Source of the DNA: Chloroflexota bacterium
Lineage (GTDB): Bacteria; Chloroflexota; Limnocylindria; Limnocylindrales; CSP1-4
Assembly (NCBI GenBank): GCA_021812735.1
Contig: JAKAMV010000014.1
Location: 1-34,073, forward strand
Reading direction: 5' to 3'
DNA: 34,073 nt
Part shown: in pieces, positions 6,954 to 16,157 of the stretch
Position numbering within the stretch: the first letter of the stretch is position 1
Layout: the number at the start of each line of letters is the position of its first letter
The notes under the pieces: model-generated
The model's input: the letters and a program-made list of their open reading frames with translations, nothing else
Told to the model about the DNA's origin: nothing
Database searches by the model: none
Made by a program: the position numbers and the translations under genes

Positions 6954-7918
6954 TCCGTCGTCGCCCCGGGCTCCGCGGTCGCGGCGCTCGCGCTGGACTT
7001 GACCTCGCGGACGGGCCACAGGGACGCGAACGCGATGCCCGCGATGACCAGCCCGAACCCGAGCAGGTCGGCGACCTCGAGCTGCTCGCCGAGGATCAGG
7101 GCGCCCGCCACGAGCCCCACGACCGGCGTCGCGAGGAAGCCCATCGCCGACGAGATCGGTCCGAGCGATCGGGTGATCGACTGGCTCGCCCAGTAGGCGA
7201 AGGCCGTGGCGAGCGGGCCGGAGTAGAGGAGCGCGAAGACGGCCCCCGATTGCCAGTCGATGGTCCGACCGCTCTCGAACAGCACGGCCGCGACGGCGAT
7301 GGGGACGGTTGCGAGCAGCAGCATTGAGGGCTGGAGCTCCAGCGGCGATGCCGTCCACGCGTGGCGCCGGATGTGGATCGTGACGCCGGCCCACATCACG
7401 CCGTACGCGGTCAGCGCGAGCGTGCCGGCGAGCTCGGCCGGGATGCCCCAGTCGATGACGGTCGGGTTGACCAGGATCGCGACGCCCGTCACGCCCAGCA
7501 CGATGCCGAGCAGCTCGTTCCGCCGCGGCACGACGCGGAACAGCAGGAACATCAGGCCCGCCACCCAGAGCGGCATCGCGTACGCGAGCACTGACGAGCG
7601 ACCCGCGGGCACTGCCTGGAGGGCGAAGTTCATGATCAGGATGCTGATCGCCATCTGCACGAGGCCGACCGAGAGGATCACGGGCACGTCCGCGCGGGGC
7701 GGGCGACGGAGCCGCCGCTGCGGGGCGAGGATGAGGACCATCGTGATCAGGCCGGTGGCCAGCCGCAGGGCGCCGTACGTGAGCGGCGGGAAGTAGTGGA
7801 GGCCCTGTTTGACGACCACCCAGTGGACGCCCCAGGTCAGCGAGAGGAGCGCCAGCAGGACGAGCGCGACTGGCCGGCTGTGTACGGCGGCGACGGCTCG
7901 GTCGGGCGGGGTGGTCAC
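6944..7918 (-). CDS. EamA-family (DMT superfamily) membrane transporter
   Basis: This 324-residue protein has two EamA repeats and about ten hydrophobic helices. The first is VALVLLALLSLTWGVHWVVVK, and the motif TWGxxxxxxK followed by PPLTYGALRLATG is typical. The second repeat holds GPLATAFAYWASQSITRSLGPISSAMGFLATPVVGLVAG. EamA proteins export or exchange small metabolites such as amino acids, nucleosides or sugar phosphates. It lies downstream of the Imm-5-like gene on the same strand (107-nt gap) and converges tightly with the kinase gene. It could be the exporter of the region 2 cluster. The substrate is unknown. Confidence 0.92.
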   Translation of the reverse strand: MTTPPDRAVAAVHSRPVALVLLALLSLTWGVHWVVVKQGLHYFPPLTYGALRLATGLITMVLILAPQRRLRRPPRADVPVILSVGLVQMAISILIMNFALQAVPAGRSSVLAYAMPLWVAGLMFLLFRVVPRRNELLGIVLGVTGVAILVNPTVIDWGIPAELAGTLALTAYGVMWAGVTIHIRRHAWTASPLELQPSMLLLATVPIAVAAVLFESGRTIDWQSGAVFALLYSGPLATAFAYWASQSITRSLGPISSAMGFLATPVVGLVAGALILGEQLEVADLLGFGLVIAGIAFASLWPVREVKSSASAATAEPGATTEPA

Positions 7919-8025
7919 CGGTCGAAGGGTACTCCGCGTCGCCGCGGAAATCGATTACGCGCGGTTCGGTGACGCGGTGGCAGCGCCGGACGATCCGGAG
8001 GGCCCGCGGACCGGCCGGGCCCCCG

Positions 8026-8562
8026 TCAGCGGAGGACGGCGTCCAGCTCCCGGACGAGCTCGCCCACGCGCGCTCCGCCGCCCGGGGCCGCCGGGTAGCG
8101 GCGGAGCACCGCCACGACGACCGCTGGCGCCGCCGCGCACGCCTCGCCGATGAACGCCGACCCGATGGCCGAATCCCCGTTGGCGGCGAGCTCGAGCGCC
8201 CGCGCGGCATGGGCCGCGGCACCCAGGATGTGGTTCACCTGCGTCGCGTTCCGCAGCGGGTGCAGGAACGCCGCGCCGGCCGCCGCCAGGGCGGCCCGTG
8301 CCGCCTCGCTCGCCGCCGCCTGTCCGGCGTCGCGCGCCTCGTTGGCCGCCCGCTGCGCCGCCCACGCCGCATCGCGGATCGACTTGGTGCGCGGCGCGCC
8401 GTCGGCGAATGCCTGGGCGGCCGCGATCGCCCGGCGGGGGCGCGGATCCTCGGGGCGCTCACCCTCGAAGACCGCCAGCGAGCGCCGAGCGCAGGCTGCG
8501 GCATACCCTGCGACGGCGCGGAGCTCGTCGAGGCTGAGCATGACCGTCCCCGCCTCGGACAT
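8026..8562 (-). CDS. Imm-5-like (putative immunity protein) domain protein
   Basis: The 178-residue, Ala-rich, all-helical protein has LDELRAVAGYAAACARRSLAVFEGERPEDPRPRRAI split across its first helices. It then has KSIRDAAWAAQRAANEARD and FLHPLRNATQVNHILGAAAHAAR. This pattern matches proteins annotated as putative immunity protein (Imm-5-like), which are also widespread outside toxin loci. There is no toxin gene here. It sits 3 nt downstream of the SDR gene in a metabolic operon. M1 at 8562 is used; M8 at 8541 (MLSLDELRAV) is an alternative start. The role is unknown, and immunity is only the family label. Confidence 0.72.
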   Translation of the reverse strand: MSEAGTVMLSLDELRAVAGYAAACARRSLAVFEGERPEDPRPRRAIAAAQAFADGAPRTKSIRDAAWAAQRAANEARDAGQAAASEAARAALAAAGAAFLHPLRNATQVNHILGAAAHAARALELAANGDSAIGSAFIGEACAAAPAVVVAVLRRYPAAPGGGARVGELVRELDAVLR

Positions 8563-8565
8563 CGC

Positions 8566-9387
8566 CTAGGCCCTGGGCTCGCTGACGCTCCAGCCCCCGT
8601 CGACCGCCACGATCTGGCCGGTCACCATCCGGGCCTCGGGCGAGAGCAGGTGGAGCGCCACCGAGGTCACGGCCTCGGCGTCGATGGACCCGCCCGCCAG
8701 CGGCTGCTTCGCGACGAGGTACGCCACGATCGCCTCGTCCGACTGCGCCCGCCGGCTCATCGGCGTGGCGATCAGCGACGGCGCGATCGCGTTGATGCGG
8801 ATCCCCTCGGGCGCATACGTCGCCGCCGCGGCCCGCACGAGCCCCTCGATCGCGCCCTTGCTCGCCGCGTACCCGTGGGTGGCGAAGTACTGCGGGCCCG
8901 GGTGGCGCGCGAGCTGGGTGGACATCAGCAGGATGGTGCCGCGGCCCCACCCGCCGTCGCGCTCCTGCGCCAGCATCCGGCGGACCGCCGCCCTGGCGAC
9001 GAGGAACTGCGAGGTGGCGTTCGCGCCGAGCACGGTCTCCCAGCCCTTGAGGGTCGCCTCGTGGAGCGGGCCGTCGCCGAACCGCCGGCCGCTGATTCCC
9101 GCCACGCCGTACACCGCGTCGAGCCGACCGACGGTCGCGTCGAACGCAGCGAACGCCGCCTCGACGGCCGCCTCGTCGCGCAGGTCGGCCGCGAAGGTGG
9201 CGATCGACCCGCCGACGGCCCGCACCTCGGCCGCGAGCTCGGCGAGCCGACCCGAGTCGCGAGCCACCACGAACACGTTCGCGCCCTCCGCCGCGAGCGC
9301 CCGCGCCGCGGACCCGCCCATTCCCGTGGAGCCGGTGACCAGCACGCCGCGCCCCGCGAACCGCGGGCCGCCCGTCCGCGCGCTCAT
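8566..9387 (-). CDS. Short-chain dehydrogenase/reductase (SDR)
   Basis: The 273-residue classical SDR has the NAD(P)-binding TGSTGMGG motif at residues 18-25, AADLRDEA for the adenine ring, and catalytic Ser156, Tyr173 and Lys177 (GYAASKGA). The C-terminal GQIVAVDGGWSVSEP is typical of the family. ARD follows the second beta strand, so NADP preference is possible. It overlaps the FAD-oxidoreductase gene by ATGA and is followed 3 nt later by the Imm-5-like gene. In context it would oxidise or reduce a hydroxyl or keto intermediate of the same pathway as the lactonase. The substrate cannot be read from the sequence. Confidence 0.93.
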   Translation of the reverse strand: MSARTGGPRFAGRGVLVTGSTGMGGSAARALAAEGANVFVVARDSGRLAELAAEVRAVGGSIATFAADLRDEAAVEAAFAAFDATVGRLDAVYGVAGISGRRFGDGPLHEATLKGWETVLGANATSQFLVARAAVRRMLAQERDGGWGRGTILLMSTQLARHPGPQYFATHGYAASKGAIEGLVRAAAATYAPEGIRINAIAPSLIATPMSRRAQSDEAIVAYLVAKQPLAGGSIDAEAVTSVALHLLSPEARMVTGQIVAVDGGWSVSEPRA

Positions 9388-10694
9388 TGTCTCGCCTCCG
9401 CACGCTCGACCGGCGGCAGCGGCTCCAGCAGGGCGCCGTCCGCGCGGAGCCGGTCGCGGAGCCCCGACGCGTCCACGTGGCGCGGCGTCGTCCCGTCAGC
9501 TGCGGCCATCGCCGCGGCCGTCCCCGCGGCCTGGCCCATCGCCATGCAGGTGGCCATCGAGCGGGCCGACGCGTGGGCGTCGTGGGTGGCGGAGAAGCAG
9601 CGCCCGGCCACCAGCATCCCGTCGAGCCCGGCGGGCAGCAGCGCGCGGTAGGGGATCCCGTACACGCCGCCCTCGGCCACGTAGCTCCAGGCCGTGTCGC
9701 CGCCGGCGTGGTGGTCCTCGATCGGGGCGCCGCACAGTGCGATCTCGTCGGGGAAGCGGCGCGCCTCCAGGACGTCCTCCCGCGTCAGCCGGTAGTCGCC
9801 GAACACGCGTCGGCTCTCCCGGACGCCGATCGACGGCGAGGTCGCGACGATGACCGAGCGCTCGAAGCCGGGCACGCGATCGCGCAGGAACCGTGCGTAC
9901 TCCTGGACCTGGCGGCGACCCTCGAGCTCGGCCCGGGTCAGCGACTCGGGGTCCACCGGGTCAACCCCGGGGATCCGCGTCATGTGGACGAGGGCCACGC
10001 CGTCGTGCGGCGTCCGGTGCCAGGACCCCTCGATCCTCGGCAGCCGGTAGGCGCCGGACTCGGCCGCGTCGCGCATCAGCGCCCAGAGCTCGCGCTTGGG
10101 CACGGCGCTCGCGCGCGCGACATCGACGCCGGCCACCTTGAACAGCGTGGACAGCGACTGCACGCCGCCGGTGCTGCGCGCGTCGTCGTAGCCCGCGCCC
10201 GCCAGGTGGCTGAGGTCGGCGTCGCCCGAGGCGTCCACGACCGCGGCGGCCTCGACCCAGCGCTCGCCGCCCTTGGTCCACAGCCTGACGCCGGTCACGC
10301 GGCGGCTGACGTCGATCGCCACCCCGGTGGCCCACGCGTGGAGGAGCAGGTCCACGCCCGCGTCGTCGGCCAGCCGCTCCCAGAGGACCTTGAGCGCCTC
10401 GGCGTCGTAGGTCACGCCCGTCCCCGCGCCATAGGTGTTGGGCCGCTCGAAGGCGACACCCTGCTCCGTCAGCCGGGTCGCGACCTCCCAGCCCAGCCCC
10501 CCGACGATCCGACGCGGCCTGGCGCCGGGCGTGTAGAACGCGTAGAAGGTGTCGAGGACGGCGGTGGAGGTGCCGCCCATGAAGGCGAGACGGTCCACCA
10601 GCAGGGTCGTCGCCCCGGCGCGCGCTGCCGTGATCGCGGCCGTCGACCCCGCGGACCCGGCGCCCACGACGACGACGTCGTACCGGGCCTTCAT
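9384..10694 (-). CDS. FAD-dependent oxidoreductase (FAD_oxidored family)
   Basis: The 436-residue protein begins with a Rossmann fingerprint, YDVVVVGAGSAGSTAAITAAR, and has FMGGTSTAVLDTFYAFYTPG in the region where FAD_oxidored (PF12831) proteins bind flavin. VVDASGDADLSHLAGA is a strong family motif. The C-terminal LLVAGRCFSATHDAHASARSMATCMAMGQAAGTAAAMA segment (shown in part: MATCMAMGQAAGTAA) completes the FAD site. There is no signal peptide. It overlaps both neighbours by 4 nt, so it is co-translated with the lactonase and SDR. Related proteins are often linked to sugar or xenobiotic catabolism, but the reaction is unassigned. Confidence 0.9.
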   Translation of the reverse strand: MKARYDVVVVGAGSAGSTAAITAARAGATTLLVDRLAFMGGTSTAVLDTFYAFYTPGARPRRIVGGLGWEVATRLTEQGVAFERPNTYGAGTGVTYDAEALKVLWERLADDAGVDLLLHAWATGVAIDVSRRVTGVRLWTKGGERWVEAAAVVDASGDADLSHLAGAGYDDARSTGGVQSLSTLFKVAGVDVARASAVPKRELWALMRDAAESGAYRLPRIEGSWHRTPHDGVALVHMTRIPGVDPVDPESLTRAELEGRRQVQEYARFLRDRVPGFERSVIVATSPSIGVRESRRVFGDYRLTREDVLEARRFPDEIALCGAPIEDHHAGGDTAWSYVAEGGVYGIPYRALLPAGLDGMLVAGRCFSATHDAHASARSMATCMAMGQAAGTAAAMAAADGTTPRHVDASGLRDRLRADGALLEPLPPVERAEARQ

Positions 10695-11677
10695 CGGGCG
10701 GCGCCTGTCGGGAAGGCGTAGAAGCGGGCGGGATTGGCCACCAGGATGGCGTCGGCCGCGGCATCGCCGAGCCGCCGGCGGAGGCGCGGCGCGAAGGTGG
10801 CCATCAGGTACCGCAAGCCGGGCCCGCCGTCGTAGGCGCGCAGGTAGTCGCGCTGCCCCAGGTCCAGTCCGAGCAGCACGCGGTCGAGGTGGCCCGCCGC
10901 CGCCACGCGCTCGATCAGGTCGAGGACCACGCTGTCCGGATGGTACTTCGTCCGGCCGACAGTGTCGTACTCGAGGGTCACACCGCGCGCGCAGAGCTCG
11001 GCGTGGAGCTCGGGGTCCGGGTTGCGGTCGAGGTGCGCCAGGGCGATCCGCACCGGTCGGGCGCCCGCCGCCTCGAGCCGGTCCACGATCTCGTGGCCCA
11101 TCGTGCCCACCTCCGCGTGGACCAGGACTGGGGCGTCCGTCGCAGCCGAGGCACCGCCGATGGCGTCCAGGCGCCTCGCCTCGGAGCGCGAGATCCGCTG
11201 GTACGACGCGCCGCCCTTGATCGCGCCGGCCCGGGCCGGATCGGGCGGCAGCGATGCGTCCAGCCAGTCGGCCGGGTGCATGCCCACGCGAAGGTCGGCG
11301 AGGATCCGGTCGGCCAGCAGCTCCGCCGTGGCGGCGTGGACCCAGTGGTCGGCCGGATAGTGGGCGTCGCGGTGGTATCCGCTCGCGGCGATGACGTGGA
11401 CGCCCGTGGCCTCGCTGGCGGCGCGCATGCGGGCCGGGCGCCGGCCGAGGCCGATGGGCGTCATCTCCACGATGGTGCGGATCCCCGATTCCCGGGCGTC
11501 ATCCACCTCTGCGATCACGCGGTCCAGGTCCTCGATCGACTGGCCCTTGAGGGCGGGCGAGTCGAGGAACAGGTGGTCGTGGGCGTCCACCACGCCGAGG
11601 ACGGCGGGGTCCACGGGACCGCTGACGGTGACGACGCGCGGCCTGCCGACGGGGGTGGCCGTGCGCTCCGGATCCAT
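10691..11677 (-). CDS. Phosphotriesterase-family metal hydrolase (lactonase-like)
   Basis: The 328-residue amidohydrolase-fold protein has the binuclear metal set of phosphotriesterase-like enzymes: H33 and H35 (DAHDHLFLDS), a probable carboxylated Lys154 (GAIKGG), H187 (LVHAEVG), H215 (ALAHLDRN) and D272 (LLGLDLGQRDY). Most family members are lactonases or esterases of sugar lactones and acyl-homoserine lactones. True phosphotriesterase activity is rare. It is the first gene of the minus-strand operon, with a TACGAT box 6 nt before the ATG, so its mRNA is probably leaderless. Its partners suggest hydrolysis of a lactone made by one of the oxidoreductases. Confidence 0.9.
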   Translation of the reverse strand: MDPERTATPVGRPRVVTVSGPVDPAVLGVVDAHDHLFLDSPALKGQSIEDLDRVIAEVDDARESGIRTIVEMTPIGLGRRPARMRAASEATGVHVIAASGYHRDAHYPADHWVHAATAELLADRILADLRVGMHPADWLDASLPPDPARAGAIKGGASYQRISRSEARRLDAIGGASAATDAPVLVHAEVGTMGHEIVDRLEAAGARPVRIALAHLDRNPDPELHAELCARGVTLEYDTVGRTKYHPDSVVLDLIERVAAAGHLDRVLLGLDLGQRDYLRAYDGGPGLRYLMATFAPRLRRRLGDAAADAILVANPARFYAFPTGAAR

Positions 11678-11683
11678 GCCCCC

Positions 11684-11689
11684 ATCGTA
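11684..11689 (-). promoter_or_regulatory. -10 box for leaderless transcription of the lactonase operon
   Basis: On the minus strand TACGAT is followed by GGGGGC and then the ATG at 11677. A start of transcription 6-7 nt after the -10 box would fall on the A of ATG. No separated Shine-Dalgarno sequence is available. I do not see a good -35 box. Confidence 0.45.
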
Positions 11690-11737
11690 GCGGGGAGGAG
11701 CCGGTCGGGCGCCCGCGTCGCAGCCCCGGTCTCGACG

Positions 11738-12145
11738 CTATCGGGCGCGGGTCGAGGCGACGCGTCTCGCGAGCCGGCCGGCGCCGTACCCGGCGACGAT
11801 CGGAAGGCTGAAGAAGCCGGACGCGGCCACGGCCGAGAACCAGTCGACCGGGACCGGCTGGCCGGCCAGCTCCGAGAGGAGGAGGATCGTCGCCATCCCG
11901 ATCACCATGCCCGCCAGCGTGACGAGCAGCCCGGTCCAGCCGTGGGTCGTGACGCCCGCGATCGTGCCGCCGATGAGCAGCACGAGCGGCGACACGAAGA
12001 TCACCGTGACCGCGCAGGAGCCGGCGAAGTCGGTGTGGCCGACGCAGCCGAGGCTCGCGCCGCCGAACACCGCGACGGGGCACGCGAAGGCCACGACCAC
12101 AAGCGCGATCAGGTCTCGGACCGGGTTCGGGAGCGAGATCTTCAA
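11738..12145 (-). CDS. Small four-helix membrane protein of unknown function, TTG start
   Basis: The 135-residue protein starts MKISLPNPVRDLIALVVVAF and has about four hydrophobic segments (near residues 10-30, 40-62, 68-92 and 104-126), ending in the basic tail ARRVASTRAR. No ATG or GTG is suitably placed. The TTG at 12145 is preceded at 7 nt by GGAGGTGA, a near-perfect Shine-Dalgarno sequence, which decides the start. I do not recognise a family. It is a single gene between the lactonase operon and the divergent helicase gene. Confidence 0.72.
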   Translation of the reverse strand: MKISLPNPVRDLIALVVVAFACPVAVFGGASLGCVGHTDFAGSCAVTVIFVSPLVLLIGGTIAGVTTHGWTGLLVTLAGMVIGMATILLLSELAGQPVPVDWFSAVAASGFFSLPIVAGYGAGRLARRVASTRAR

Positions 12146-12152
12146 GGGCTGG

Positions 12153-12172
12153 TCACCTCCGGGCCCAGCATA
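12153..12172 (-). promoter_or_regulatory. -10 box and Shine-Dalgarno for the TTG-started gene
   Basis: Minus-strand TATGCT (12172-12167) is followed after 6 bases by GGAGGTGA (12160-12153). Transcription would begin right at the Shine-Dalgarno sequence, giving a leader of only about 15 nt. This supports TTG at 12145 as the true start codon. Confidence 0.5.
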
Positions 12173-12289
12173 TCGCCGGCTTGGCGGGCAAGAAGGGCCG
12201 ACAGGCCCGGGCGGACTCGGCGGGGGGTTCGCCGCCGCCGCGGTCGGCCCCTGCCGCAGCGCCGCTGTCGCCGCCGTGACGCCCGTCGG

Positions 12290-13990
12290 ATGACCGCCTG
12301 CCCGGCCCAACCATGCGACACTGGCCGCCCTCCCAGCCACCCGATCCCGCAAGGAACCGTGTCTCGAAGCGTCCGTCTCCGCCCATGGCAGCACGCCGCG
12401 CTGGCGCGCTTCTCCGAATCCCCCGACCCGGACTTCCTCGCCGTCGCCACGCCGGGCGCCGGCAAGACCACGTTCGCGCTGGCTGCCCTGCGCACCTCGC
12501 TCGCGAGGCGGCCCGGGCGGGTCGTGGTGGTGGCGCCGACCGCGCACCTCAAGGTCCAGTGGGCGGCGGCCGCGGCCCGCCTCGGGCTGCACCTCGACCC
12601 GGCGTGGACGCCGGGCGACGGCCCGATGCCGCCCGACATGCACGGCGTGGTCACGAGCTACCAGCAGGTGTCGCTGTCCGCCGACGCGATCCGCGCAGAG
12701 GCCGCCGGTGCCCACGTCGTGCTCGACGAGGTCCACCACGCCGGTGAGGAGCGGGCGTGGGGCGACGCGCTCCGCCACGCGTTCGCGCCCACCCACCGGA
12801 GGATCGCCCTCTCGGGCACCCCGTTCCGCTCCGACACGCGGGCCATCCCCTTCGTGCGGTATGTCGCCGACGAGGCCGTCCCCGACTACGAGTACGGATA
12901 TGGCGACGCCCTGCGCGACGGCCGGGTGGTGCGGCCCGTCTACTTCCCGCGCACCGGCGGCGAGATGGAGTGGAGCGCCCCCGACGGCGCGGTCCACGAG
13001 GCCACCTTCGAGGACCCGCTCGCCAACCAGCTCGCCAACCAGCGGCTGCGGACCGCCCTCTCGATCGAAGGCGACTGGCTGGCTTCGGTCCTGCGCGACG
13101 CGGTCGCCCGCCTCGGTGCCGTCCGCTGCCACCAGCCCGATGCCGGGGGCCTGGTCATCGCCATGGACCAGGACCACGCGCGGGGCATCGCCCAGCTGCT
13201 CCGCAAGGAGATCGGCACCCCTGCGGTGGTGGTCACGTCGGACGACCCGGACGCGTCCGAGCGGCTGGCCGCCTTCGCCGCAGGACGGGAGCCGTGGCTG
13301 GTGGCCGTGCGCATGGTGAGCGAGGGGGTGGACATCCCGCGCCTCCGCGTGGGCGTCTACGCGACCACCGTGACCACGGACCTGTTCTTCCGCCAGGCCG
13401 TTGGGCGGTTCGTGCGCTGGGTGCCCGGCATCCGCGATCAGCGGGCGTGGCTGTTCATCCCCGACGACCCGCGGCTGCGCATCCGGGCGGCGGAGATCGC
13501 CGAGCAGCGGCGCCACTCGCTGCGGCGGGAGACGCGCCCCGGCGCCGAGGACGACCCCGGGGCGTGGCGCCGCGCCGAGGCGGCCGAGCTGGCCTCGGGC
13601 GAGCAGCTCTCGCTGTTCGCGGCGCTGTCCGCGGTGGCGCTGGGCGACGCGTCAACAGGCGAGGCGTGGGGCGAGCCCCTCCCCGGCGACTGGGAGGACG
13701 GAGCGGACCCCTCGATCGAACTCGAGCTCGGGCCGCCCCCGCCGCTCGTGGCGCCCCCCGCCGGGCTGCCCATTGACGGGCCGACGCGCCGCGCTGTGAA
13801 GGACCGGCTGCGGGTCGCCAACGCGGAGGCCGCCAAGGACATCGCCCGTTGGTCGGGCCTCTCATATGCGGCCGTCAACCTGGAGCTCAACCGGCAGGCC
13901 GGCGTGCGGCGCGTCACCGAGGCCACCGAGGCCGAGCTGGTGACGCGCCTCCAGGCGGCGCGTCGCTGGCAGTGGCGGCTCGGGGGGTAG
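12290..13990 (+). CDS. Solitary superfamily 2 DEAD/DEAH-type helicase
   Basis: The protein is about 566 residues. It has a Q-like LRPWQHAALARF, Walker A ATPGAGKTT (K59), Walker B VLDEVHH (D146), motif III LSGTPFRSD and motif VI FFRQAVGRFVRW, so both RecA lobes are complete. After about residue 400 comes a basic linker, a Pro/Glu-rich stretch and a C-terminal helix-turn-helix-like region (AAKDIARWSGLSYAAVNLEL). It should be an ATP-driven translocase acting on nucleic acid. It is not next to nuclease, methylase or CRISPR genes. The start is uncertain: ATG 12290 is used, but GTG 12359, just before RSVRLRPWQ, would remove 23 atypical residues. Confidence 0.87.
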   Translation: MTACPAQPCDTGRPPSHPIPQGTVSRSVRLRPWQHAALARFSESPDPDFLAVATPGAGKTTFALAALRTSLARRPGRVVVVAPTAHLKVQWAAAAARLGLHLDPAWTPGDGPMPPDMHGVVTSYQQVSLSADAIRAEAAGAHVVLDEVHHAGEERAWGDALRHAFAPTHRRIALSGTPFRSDTRAIPFVRYVADEAVPDYEYGYGDALRDGRVVRPVYFPRTGGEMEWSAPDGAVHEATFEDPLANQLANQRLRTALSIEGDWLASVLRDAVARLGAVRCHQPDAGGLVIAMDQDHARGIAQLLRKEIGTPAVVVTSDDPDASERLAAFAAGREPWLVAVRMVSEGVDIPRLRVGVYATTVTTDLFFRQAVGRFVRWVPGIRDQRAWLFIPDDPRLRIRAAEIAEQRRHSLRRETRPGAEDDPGAWRRAEAAELASGEQLSLFAALSAVALGDASTGEAWGEPLPGDWEDGADPSIELELGPPPPLVAPPAGLPIDGPTRRAVKDRLRVANAEAAKDIARWSGLSYAAVNLELNRQAGVRRVTEATEAELVTRLQAARRWQWRLGG

Positions 13991-14010
13991 GGCTGCCGCA
14001 CCGGGACATG

Positions 14011-14042
14011 ACGGGGCCCCTCCGTTGCCGGAGGGGCCCCGT
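14011..14042. terminator. Strong bidirectional hairpin terminator
   Basis: ACGGGGCCCCTCC (14011-14023) pairs perfectly with GGAGGGGCCCCGT (14030-14042) around a 6-base loop. It lies 20 nt after the helicase stop and 25 nt from the stop of the convergent NCS1 transporter gene, so it can serve both. The following GCCGTTTGC has only a weak T-run. Confidence 0.8.
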
Positions 14043-14067
14043 GCCGTTTGCTCCTCGACAGCCTTTG

Positions 14068-15648
<1,581 letters not shown>

Positions 15649-16109
15649 AGAGCCTCCCTCTGGATGTGACCGGTGCCTCGCACCATCGACGGGCGGCGTT
15701 CCAGATCCCCGTGGCCCCGGAGCCCTCCTGCCCGCGTCCTCAACGCCGGCACCTCCGTGAGCAGGCGCGCGAGGCGCGCCCTGGGGTCAGGCATCGGGTC
15801 CCCCCGGAGATCGGCAGGGCGGGGGCGGCAACGGCGGGCCAGGCAGGGTTCCGGCGGGCGTCTCCGCTCGACGTGGCGTCGAGGCGGCGCTGAGGCTCGG
15901 CGGCCAGTGCCTGGTGCACGTTCACCCTTGCACGATCGCGGACCCCGACGACTGGACGTCGCGAGTCAGTCCTCGGCCCTCGGCCACACGGCCGACGGTG
16001 GACCTTGGCACCGGATTGTGCGCTGGCGAGGGTTGAATTTCTCGGCGATCCTGCATCTCGCGAGCGGGCCGTTTGGCCCTCGCGCGGGGCCATCGCGGGC
16101 CAACAAGAA
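15649..16109. other. Long non-coding stretch upstream of the NCS1 gene
   Basis: I find no gene here. The open frames are low-complexity Arg/Pro shadows without family features. From 15,650 up to the preA-like gene I could not find a single TA dinucleotide, so no TANNNT -10 box is present for the NCS1 gene. A short hairpin GGGCC-GTTT-GGCCC lies near 16066-16079. The stretch could hold an atypical promoter or structured leader, or be decayed sequence. Confidence 0.6.
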
Positions 16110-16141
16110 CGGGCCCGGCTGCCTCGCGACGACCGGGCCCG
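16110..16141 (-). terminator. Hairpin terminator after the preA-like gene
   Basis: CGGGCCCGG (16110-16118) pairs with CCGGGCCCG (16133-16141) around a 14-base loop. On the minus strand it lies 16 nt after the stop and is followed by the T-rich GTTCTTGTTGG, as expected for an intrinsic terminator. Confidence 0.65.
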
Positions 16142-16157
16142 CTCGCTCCTCCCCTCC

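Noticed and set aside
8026..8562. Toxin-immunity locus
   Set aside because: Only the Imm-5-like label points that way. Neighbours are metabolic enzymes, and no toxin or secretion gene is present.
10889..12289. Long upstream extension of the helicase frame
   Set aside because: It runs antisense through the lactonase and small membrane protein genes and has only Arg/Asp/Gly-rich shadow sequence; helicase motifs begin after 12290.
12146..13516. Long minus-strand frame upstream of the small membrane protein
   Set aside because: It is antisense to the helicase. The TTG at 12145 with its Shine-Dalgarno sequence gives a clean start for the real gene.
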